Positions 1 through 5,353 of a DNA stretch of 7,688 bases are shown piece by piece. Both the position numbers and the translations under genes were made by a program. Below the pieces are notes generated by a model. That model was not told where the DNA came from and searched no databases. It was given only the letters and a program-made list of their open reading frames with translations. Within the stretch, counting starts at the first letter, position 1, and each line of letters begins with the position of its first letter. This stretch comes from CAZWIT01 sp964533435 (lineage in GTDB: Bacteria; Patescibacteriota; Patescibacteriia; UBA1558; GWA2-36-10): NCBI GenBank assembly GCA_964533435.1, contig CAZHLU010000049.1:1-7688 (forward strand), read 5' to 3'.

Positions 1-34
1 TCAACTTTATCAGAATACAATCCAAGGCGGTTAA
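1..34 (+). CDS. T4SS-type pilin, 3' end only (partial)
   Basis: Only the last ten codons and the stop are in the window. Read in the frame that ends with TAA at 32-34, they give QLYQNTIQGG. This closely matches the end of the next gene (KLYENTIQGG, ending at 481), including 20 identical bases. It is therefore most likely a third copy of the small two-helix pilin family encoded at 119-481 and 516-938. Function is inferred only from that match, because nothing of the signal peptide or membrane helices is visible here. Confidence 0.7.
   Translation, partial: QLYQNTIQGG
14..33 (+). repeat. 20-bp direct repeat, copy 1 (pilin gene 3' ends)
   Basis: AATACAATCCAAGGCGGTTA occurs here and again at 461-480 without a mismatch. 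It covers the last codons (NTIQGG) and the start of the stop codon of two adjacent pilin genes. The identity at synonymous positions indicates recent duplication or gene conversion between the paralogues. Confidence 0.85.
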
Positions 35-118
35 TTTTAATATTTACATTTTTAAGTTTTAAATTATCAAGTAGATAATTATATTAATTAGTTATTATCT
101 AATACATAAAAAAATTTT

Positions 119-481
119 ATGAAAAAAATATTAGTTTTTTTACTGTTATTAGCACCAAGTATGGCCTCAGCTACAGCTGACTTAAATGCTTTTGGTGTTA
201 ACCAAATGAGAAACCTATCCACTTACTCTACTAGAAGTGTTTATGACACTGTTTCTGGTATAGTAAATATGGTTTTGGGATTTTTAGGCACCATTGCTGT
301 GCTATTGTTTTTATTTGCTGGTTTTAAATGGGTCACTTCTCAAGGTGATTCTGGTAAAATCGACGAAGCTAAAAAATTAATGGGTGCCGCTGTCGTTGGT
401 ATTGCTATTATTTTTGCCTCATATGCCGTATCTCAATTTATTATTTCCAAGCTTTACGAAAATACAATCCAAGGCGGTTAG
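119..481 (+). CDS. Small T4SS-type pilin (T4SS_pilin / VirB2-TrbC-like)
   Basis: A 120-residue exported membrane protein. An N-terminal signal peptide (KK followed by a Leu-rich core) probably ends at Ala-Ser-Ala near residue 19. Two hydrophobic helices follow, at about 46-69 and 87-112. They are separated by a short polar hairpin with the pattern AGFKWVTSQGDSGKIDEAKK, which is typical of the T4SS_pilin family found widely in Patescibacteria and resembles VirB2/TrbC subunits. By family knowledge such subunits sit in the cytoplasmic membrane and polymerise into a conjugative or secretion pilus. It lies 84 bp after a truncated paralogue and 34 bp before another, so the three are probably co-transcribed. 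No Shine-Dalgarno precedes ATG 119; upstream is only an A/T run. The protein ends in Gly-Gly. Family assignment is from pattern recognition, and no T4SS ATPase gene is in view to confirm the system. Confidence 0.85.
   Translation: MKKILVFLLLLAPSMASATADLNAFGVNQMRNLSTYSTRSVYDTVSGIVNMVLGFLGTIAVLLFLFAGFKWVTSQGDSGKIDEAKKLMGAAVVGIAIIFASYAVSQFIISKLYENTIQGG
461..480 (+). repeat. 20-bp direct repeat, copy 2 (pilin gene 3' ends)
   Basis: Second exact copy of the repeat at 14-33, again at the C-terminal end of a pilin gene. Confidence 0.85.
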
Positions 482-515
482 TATTTATTATATTAAAGTT
501 AAGGTTTAGATTATT

Positions 516-938
516 ATGAATAATTATTTGAAAAAAATGCGCAAATATCTTTATTTAACTTTATTGAGTTTTTTTCTATTGCCACATGTCTCATTTGCTT
601 TGACTGATCCAATGAGTAGTTTGCAAGAAGCGGGTCGTAAGTCGGGTTTAAATACTACTTTATCAGCAACAGATATTATTGCTCGTACTATTAATGCAAT
701 TTTGGGCTTAGTTGGTTCAGTGTTTGTTGTTTTAATAATTTGGTCTGGTTTCCGTTGGATGACGTCAGCTGGTAATACTGACCAAATTAAAAAAGCCAAA
801 GAAACCATGATTAATTCAGTGATTGGTTTGGCAGTTATTGTGGCGTCTTATGTTATTAGTTATACTATTTTAACTGTACTGGTCGAGGGAAGATTGCCTG
901 GCGGCGCAGCTAATGAGGGTGGCCATGTGACACCATAA
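516..938 (+). CDS. Small T4SS-type pilin, second complete paralogue
   Basis: A 140-residue protein built like the one at 119-481. A basic N-terminus and hydrophobic signal peptide probably end at VSFA near residue 28. Helix one is at about 59-77, then a turn with SGFRWMTSAGNTDQIKKAKE, and helix two at about 88-112. It differs in having a longer hydrophilic tail (EGRLPGGAANEGGHVTP) where its neighbour stops at QGG. It may therefore be a specialised rather than redundant subunit. ATG 516 was chosen over ATG 537 (Met8) because it keeps the basic N-terminus and has a weak AAGG at 501-504. Both starts would leave a usable signal peptide. It ends with TAA followed directly by a second TAA. Family assignment is by motif only; role as a T4SS or pilus subunit is inferred. 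Confidence 0.85.
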   Translation: MNNYLKKMRKYLYLTLLSFFLLPHVSFALTDPMSSLQEAGRKSGLNTTLSATDIIARTINAILGLVGSVFVVLIIWSGFRWMTSAGNTDQIKKAKETMINSVIGLAVIVASYVISYTILTVLVEGRLPGGAANEGGHVTP

Positions 939-962
939 TAAAATTTTATTTTTCTAACAAAA

Positions 963-997
963 AATACTCCTGCACGGTCGGACCGCGCAGGAGTATT
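963..997 (-). terminator. GC-rich intrinsic terminator, possibly bidirectional
   Basis: An 11-bp perfect stem pairs 963-973 with 987-997 (AATACTCCTGC / GCAGGAGTATT). After an A/C mismatch a further short stem (CGGT/ACCG) closes the hairpin. On the minus strand it is followed by TTTTTTGTTAG, a good U-tract, so it best terminates the lipoprotein gene 34 bp away. On the plus strand the following sequence (CATTTATAG) is only moderately T-rich. It may still stop the converging pilin transcript. Confidence 0.85.
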
Positions 998-1030
998 CAT
1001 TTATAGAGGCAGGGATAGGAATGCAGTTTA

Positions 1031-1702
1031 TTAGTATCGGCGCAAATTGTCGATGGTATACTTTTCAGCAACGTATTGTCCCAGGTAATATTTGTTACGT
1101 TCGGTGGGGATCTTGAGCGTGGTAGAAAGTTGGCCGTTGTTGTAGTAGTCAGTCGCAGACTTGGTCAAAGGCCACCAGTCAAGCTCATAGTCCCCGGGTA
1201 GCACCATCAGGGTGACGGAACTGCCAAAGGGGATATTGGTTTCGTTGCCTTGGCCATCTCTGATATGAGCGACTTCTCGCTCAATGCAGTGGTTGATGAC
1301 CACAAAGGGCACCAATACCAGGTTGCGCAGGAAGGACTCATCGACCATGATGGTCTTTCCGGTGAACAGGCCAACGCGGGTTACGTTGGTGTCTTCCAGG
1401 CGCTGGTTGATGCCCTGATCCATCGGCCAACGGATGAAGAATTCCTGCTCCTCATCGCTGCGCAGCTGGAAGGGGTAGCTGCTACCGGGGTTGATCTGGA
1501 TGCCGTGGGAGCCCTTGGGCCCAACCCAGATCGGGTAGTGGTAGTTGTTGTACCAGCGCTGCACGATGCTGACAGCCGGGCTTGACCGCGGAAAGGTCAG
1601 GCTGTCGCCGTGGGTGTTCAGGAGTCGAGGACCAGCGCAAGCGCTCAGCAGCGTGAGCAGGCTGAGGGCCAGCGCAAACAACAGGAAAGGCCTGTATTTC
1701 AT
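1031..1702 (-). CDS. Lipoprotein of unknown function, foreign composition
   Basis: A 223-residue protein with a clear lipoprotein signal: MKYR, a hydrophobic core at residues 5-18, then lipobox Leu-Ser-Ala-Cys with Cys22 as the lipidated residue. It should be anchored outside the cytoplasmic membrane. No family was recognised for the mature part. It is rich in aromatic and polar residues and contains two loosely similar stretches suggesting beta-sandwich folding (PIWVGPKGSHGIQINPGSSYPFQL near 56-79, and IPFGSSVTLMVLPGDYELDWWP near 157-178). There is one other cysteine, near residue 139. Codon use and base composition differ sharply from every neighbour: sampled lines are 48-65% G+C, against 15-35% nearby. 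It has its own consensus promoter (1776-1804), Shine-Dalgarno (1709-1714) and terminator (963-997), so it is a monocistronic unit inserted between pilins and glycosyltransferase genes. Horizontal acquisition is the simplest reading. The opposite-strand frame at 1250-1585 has none of these signals. Confidence 0.85.
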   Translation of the reverse strand: MKYRPFLLFALALSLLTLLSACAGPRLLNTHGDSLTFPRSSPAVSIVQRWYNNYHYPIWVGPKGSHGIQINPGSSYPFQLRSDEEQEFFIRWPMDQGINQRLEDTNVTRVGLFTGKTIMVDESFLRNLVLVPFVVINHCIEREVAHIRDGQGNETNIPFGSSVTLMVLPGDYELDWWPLTKSATDYYNNGQLSTTLKIPTERNKYYLGQYVAEKYTIDNLRRY

Positions 1703-1708
1703 TATCTT

Positions 1709-1714
1709 ACCTCT
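1709..1714 (-). promoter_or_regulatory. Shine-Dalgarno of the lipoprotein gene
   Basis: AGAGGT lies 6 bases before ATG on the minus strand. It is the only strong Shine-Dalgarno at any start codon in the window. It fixes the start at 1702 and adds to the evidence that this gene came with its own expression signals. Confidence 0.7.
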
Positions 1715-1730
1715 TTTCTGTTAAGGAGCC

Positions 1731-1760
1731 AGTGCCATCGCTAGGTATTAGGATGGCATT
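1731..1760 (-). promoter_or_regulatory. Leader hairpin in the lipoprotein mRNA
   Basis: An inverted repeat pairs 1733-1739 with 1752-1758 (TGCCATC/GATGGCA), extended outward by a G-T wobble and an A-T pair. Inside the loop CTA/TAG can add three pairs. With transcription starting near 1769 on the minus strand, the hairpin sits within about 10 bases of the mRNA 5' end. That position is known to protect some mRNAs from 5'-end decay. It could instead be an operator for a dimeric regulator just downstream of the promoter. The plus-strand T-run after it is only four bases, so a plus-strand terminator is less likely. Confidence 0.5.
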
Positions 1761-1775
1761 TTAAGTGAACATTAT

Positions 1776-1804
1776 ATTATATACTATTTTTATGTTTTTG
1801 TCAA
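1776..1804 (-). promoter_or_regulatory. Perfect-consensus sigma-70 promoter for the lipoprotein gene
   Basis: On the minus strand TTGACA (1799-1804) and TATAAT (1776-1781) are separated by exactly 17 bases. Both hexamers match the housekeeping consensus at every position. The sequence upstream of the -35 box is A/T-rich, as in UP elements. The start point should be near 1769, giving a leader of about 67 nt. The promoter predicts strong constitutive transcription unless it is repressed. Confidence 0.85.
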
Positions 1805-1826
1805 TAGATAAAGTAAAGATATCTTA

Positions 1827-1835
1827 TGTTATAAT
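1827..1835 (+). promoter_or_regulatory. Extended -10 promoter for the DUF2079 gene, probably leaderless
   Basis: TGTTATAAT is a perfect extended -10 element (TGn before TATAAT at 1830-1835). No good -35 box lies 16-18 bases upstream, which extended -10 promoters do not strictly need. The expected start point, 6-8 bases after the hexamer, falls on or beside the A of ATG 1842. The transcript would thus begin at the start codon. The element is divergent from, and close to, the minus-strand promoter at 1776-1804. Confidence 0.6.
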
Positions 1836-1841
1836 GTTATT

Positions 1842-3770
1842 ATGTTTTTTAATAAGCTCAAAAATATAGTTTCTAATTTTGTTTTAAATAAAAAAATAGA
1901 GAAAAAGACCCTAAGATTATTATGGCTTTTTATTTTATTATATATTGCCATTTTTTTGTTTTTAGTATTTAAACGCTATTATTATTTTAGTTATAATATT
2001 AGTGATTTAGCTATTTTTAATCAGACATTTTTTAATACTATTCATGGTCGTTGGCTTGATGAAACCGTAACTTTAAATAATTATTTTGCTGATCATTTTT
2101 CACCGATTATTTTTTTGTTGTTACCTTTTTATTTTTTACTTCCATCCCCTCTTACTTTATTAGGTTTACAAACCATTGGTTTAGGACTGGCTGCTTGGCC
2201 ACTTTTTTATTTGAGCAAAGAAATTACTAAGAATGATAAATTGTCTTTATTGATAGCAACTATTTGGTTGTTTAATCCAATGGTTCAGGCAGCTAATTTA
2301 GACGAGAATCATTTATTATATTTAGTGCCGGGTTTAGTTTTTGCTGCAGCTTATTTTTATTTAAAAAATAAGTTTCATTATTTTATATTATTTTTTATTT
2401 TAACTTTATTGATTAGAGAAGATTTGGCCTTAGTAATGTTGATGTGGTCTGTATTAGCTAAATTAGATAAAAAAGATAAACGCTGGATTATTAGCCCACT
2501 GATATTGGGTTTAGGATATTTTTTATTTGCTATTAAGATTATTCAGTCTTTTGCTAGTAACGATAATTATAAATTTTTTAATTATTACAATTGGTTGGGG
2601 GGCGATGATTTGTTTAGTATTATGGCTACTTGGTTTACCCATCCTTTGGCAGTGATACAACACTTATTAAGTTGGAATAATATTTCTAGTATTTTTATTA
2701 TTTTATTACCCCTTTTATATTTACCACTTATTAAGCCAAAATATTTATTGTTATCATTACTAACTTTTTTGCAATTAGCTTTGACTAGTAGGGGCTTAAA
2801 TAGCGTAGCCTACATGACTCGCTTCTCTCTTTTACTTTTGCCTAGCATCTTTTTAGCTTTTATTTTTTCTTTAGAACATATTCAGGCTAGAAAAGGTTTT
2901 TTATTTAGTAAGTTTATTTATAGAAATTTTGCCTTTAGTAAGTTTTTGTTGTTTGTAACCGTTATTTATTTTTTTATCTTTTTATCACCAGCTAGACATA
3001 TAGCCTTTAAACAATATGATAAAGAACAAAGGTCAAATCAATATTTAATGTTGCAGTCTGTGCCAGCGGATAAAAGCATTACAGCTACTAATAATTTTTT
3101 ACCTCAATTAAGCAGTAGGCAATTTATTTATAATATTGATTATGCCTATTTTAGACGCACGCAGTTTAGTCAAGCAGTATTTGAGCCAATTAATACTGAT
3201 TATCTTTTGCTTGATTATAGTGATTTTTTGACTACTGTTGCTGATGCCAGAAGTAGTAAAGCCCTAGAGGAATATTGGCCTAACATGCCTTTAGAGTGGC
3301 GTGAATTTTTACAAAATTACGCTCTAATAAAGGCAGAAAATAATGTTTTGTTATGGCAAATAAAAAACCAGGCTAGTGGCCCTGGTCTAAAGATTTATGA
3401 ATTGCAAGATAAAGATCAAAAATTATTAGATAACAGTTTTTTATTTACTAAGGCTAGTGTTTTAAATCAAAGCCATAGAGTTTTAAAATTAAGTATCCAA
3501 AATATTTCTGACCCGAATAAAAATTATTTGATTCGTTTTTATACTAAAAATAGTTATTTTGATATGCCCTTAGATTATGGTCTAATGACAGTAAGCGATT
3601 GGCAACAAAAAGAAGCTAGTTTTTATTATTATCTTAATCCCGGTGTAGAGAATTATCAGATTTTTTCCTGGGAAGGTATCAACAAATTAGGCTTAGAGCA
3701 ACAAGTTTATCTAGATAAAAAGCTTGAGAAAATTACGGATAAAATTATTTTTAGTGATAATGAGTTTTAG
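1842..3770 (+). CDS. DUF2079 family GT-C-like membrane protein
   Basis: A 642-residue polytopic protein matching the DUF2079 pattern. After the first helix (about 25-43) an extracytoplasmic loop carries NISDLAIFNQ (Asp55) and ADHFSP (83-88), the most recognisable signature of the family. Then come LDENHLLYLVPG near 153-164 and Arg-Glu-Asp at 192-194. About ten membrane helices continue to residue 382, followed by a soluble C-terminal part (385-642) containing the family-like SITATNNFLPQLS. The family is related to GT-C glycosyltransferases, which transfer sugars from polyprenyl-phosphate donors on the outer membrane face using acidic residues in the first loop. The acceptor and sugar are unknown. 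No Shine-Dalgarno precedes the start, which sits at the predicted transcription start. It converges on a related gene with 2 bp between stop codons. Confidence is high for the family and moderate for enzymatic activity. Confidence 0.85.
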   Translation: MFFNKLKNIVSNFVLNKKIEKKTLRLLWLFILLYIAIFLFLVFKRYYYFSYNISDLAIFNQTFFNTIHGRWLDETVTLNNYFADHFSPIIFLLLPFYFLLPSPLTLLGLQTIGLGLAAWPLFYLSKEITKNDKLSLLIATIWLFNPMVQAANLDENHLLYLVPGLVFAAAYFYLKNKFHYFILFFILTLLIREDLALVMLMWSVLAKLDKKDKRWIISPLILGLGYFLFAIKIIQSFASNDNYKFFNYYNWLGGDDLFSIMATWFTHPLAVIQHLLSWNNISSIFIILLPLLYLPLIKPKYLLLSLLTFLQLALTSRGLNSVAYMTRFSLLLLPSIFLAFIFSLEHIQARKGFLFSKFIYRNFAFSKFLLFVTVIYFFIFLSPARHIAFKQYDKEQRSNQYLMLQSVPADKSITATNNFLPQLSSRQFIYNIDYAYFRRTQFSQAVFEPINTDYLLLDYSDFLTTVADARSSKALEEYWPNMPLEWREFLQNYALIKAENNVLLWQIKNQASGPGLKIYELQDKDQKLLDNSFLFTKASVLNQSHRVLKLSIQNISDPNKNYLIRFYTKNSYFDMPLDYGLMTVSDWQQKEASFYYYLNPGVENYQIFSWEGINKLGLEQQVYLDKKLEKITDKIIFSDNEF

Positions 3771-3772
3771 TA

Positions 3773-5353
3773 TTAAGGCGCAAGCACTTTTAACAGAATA
3801 AAGCGTTCATTATTAATAATAGTTTGCAAGTAAGGCTCATTGCTAAGCCATTTTTTTTCGTTAAAATCAGAAACAAAATCACTACTAATAAAAATATAGT
3901 CAATGCCCTTTTCTTTTAGCCAGGTGCTTATGTCCTGGGGTTTTGCTAGGAGCTCTTGAAGCTCTTTATTTTTTTTATCAAATTCCCAAGTTTGCATGCG
4001 ATGACCAATATAAACATTTCTAGCAGTAAAAGCTGGTATTTGAATGCCGTCATTGGGGTAGCTTAAAAAAATATCACCAGGCTTTGATTCTTGTTTTATT
4101 TTTTGCCAAATAGCTTTACGATCGTTATCAAAAAACATCATGTTATTATAAGCTTCAAGGTAATAGATGGGCAATATTATTTTTAATAAAGTATCGAAAA
4201 AGATAAAAAAAGTTATAACAGATAGATAAATATATTTTAACCTTGATTTTTTGTTTAAATATTTTATTCCATAAAAAGCAATAATACATAAAGCAATATG
4301 CCAGCCATTACTTAGGCGACGATTAAAGTCTAAGGGCAGATAAACCAAAATAAAACCCATCAATGACCAAAGGCAAACCAAAAGCAGGTAATTATTTTTT
4401 AAAATAAGTTCTTTATTTTTTTTAATATACACTAATCCAAAGACAAAAAGTACCAAGATAAGGCCATAGCCAATAATATAGGATAAAAGGTTTGGTGATT
4501 TTAGTATGTTTTGTTGGTGGTGTTCTGACATTACTGGATCTTGTAATAGCCACCAATAATAATAAGCCATTGGTAATGATGTAAGTAGGAGGCCTAGATA
4601 ATAAGGGATTATTTTTTTTGATTTGTTTAAGTATATGATGCAGATAGCTGTCATTCCACCAACACTTAATATGATGGGTATATCATAAGGATGGATTAGG
4701 CTTAAAAATAGATTGCTAGCTAACAATAGTATGATATAAATCGTTTTTTTACTTTCATAAGCCTTAATAAACAATAAAAATGTTAGCAAGATCAGAGTTT
4801 GTGACATAATAAATAGTGGCGATTGAGTTAAGGAATCAAAGGTAATACTCTCCGGCATCCAGATACTAGTAGGTAGGATATTATATTGTTCTAGTGAAGG
4901 GTAGGCTAAATAGGCAAAGCCATTAGAAAATAATATAAAAAATAAGGGCCAAAATATTTTTTCGCCAAATATTTTTTTTAAAAGCCAGATTAATACTAGA
5001 ATAAATATTAAACTGCTAATAATTCTAATAATAAAATAACTAACAATACTGGAGTTGAATAAATTACTGAATTGCCCCATCAAATACCAATGCGGGGCAA
5101 ATAAATCTCGGTTTTGTGATTTATAATTAAATAAGTTATCGATAAACATCTTGCCCTGGGCGCCTTGCTCGATATTAGAAAGATAAACAAAATGATCACC
5201 ACTATTAACAAAAGGTATAGATAAATAATTTAGACCTTTATGGTAAGCAGTATAAAAACCAATAATATGATTTAAATTATTGCTAATTAAAAAAGCCAAA
5301 ATTAATAAAATTAGCTTCCAATTATGCCTTAAGTAGAGAGTAAGGCTTTTCAT
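3773..5353 (-). CDS. GT-C-like polytopic membrane glycosyltransferase candidate
   Basis: A 526-residue protein with about ten or eleven hydrophobic helices up to residue 397 and a soluble tail (about 405-526). The first large outer loop holds SGDHFVYLSNIEQG (51-64) and APHWYL (86-91). A later loop has WMPESITFDSLTQSPLF (165-181). This arrangement of acidic and aromatic residues resembles GT-C enzymes. The tail has SYPNDGIQIPAFTARNVYIGH (431-451), a pattern I associate with membrane glycosyltransferase-like proteins of Patescibacteria. No specific named family was recognised. Its ATG overlaps the TGA of the upstream gene as ATGA at 5350-5353, so the two are one operon with probable translational coupling. 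Substrate is unknown. A transport or structural role cannot be excluded, but the partner gene and the convergent DUF2079 gene favour a glycosylation role. Confidence 0.75.
   Translation of the reverse strand: MKSLTLYLRHNWKLILLILAFLISNNLNHIIGFYTAYHKGLNYLSIPFVNSGDHFVYLSNIEQGAQGKMFIDNLFNYKSQNRDLFAPHWYLMGQFSNLFNSSIVSYFIIRIISSLIFILVLIWLLKKIFGEKIFWPLFFILFSNGFAYLAYPSLEQYNILPTSIWMPESITFDSLTQSPLFIMSQTLILLTFLLFIKAYESKKTIYIILLLASNLFLSLIHPYDIPIILSVGGMTAICIIYLNKSKKIIPYYLGLLLTSLPMAYYYWWLLQDPVMSEHHQQNILKSPNLLSYIIGYGLILVLFVFGLVYIKKNKELILKNNYLLLVCLWSLMGFILVYLPLDFNRRLSNGWHIALCIIAFYGIKYLNKKSRLKYIYLSVITFFIFFDTLLKIILPIYYLEAYNNMMFFDNDRKAIWQKIKQESKPGDIFLSYPNDGIQIPAFTARNVYIGHRMQTWEFDKKNKELQELLAKPQDISTWLKEKGIDYIFISSDFVSDFNEKKWLSNEPYLQTIINNERFILLKVLAP

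Noticed and set aside
62..80. Inverted repeat AATTATC/GATAATT between two pilin genes
   Set aside because: It is a 7-bp, nearly all-A/T stem with no T-tract after it. Such pairs are expected by chance in this AT-rich spacer, so I do not call a terminator.
551..808. Open frame of 85 codons on the minus strand
   Set aside because: It is antisense to the pilin gene at 516-938, which has clear family motifs. The minus product has no recognisable features.
937..950. AATAAAATTTTATT palindrome overlapping the stop of the second pilin gene
   Set aside because: It is A/T only and has no proper loop. The GC-rich hairpin at 963-997 is a much better terminator.
1250..1585. Open frame of 111 codons on the plus strand
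   Set aside because: It lies fully opposite the lipoprotein gene, which has signal peptide, promoter, Shine-Dalgarno and terminator. The plus frame has no such signals, and its openness follows from the high G+C of the region.
1749..1762. Three-codon frame (Met-Pro-Ser-stop) in the lipoprotein leader, as a possible leader peptide
   Set aside because: It is too short, lacks a Shine-Dalgarno, and falls inside the hairpin arm.
3811..3822. ATTATTAATAAT palindrome near the convergent gene ends
   Set aside because: It lies inside the coding sequence of the minus-strand gene, is A/T only and has no T-tract, so it is not supported as a terminator.
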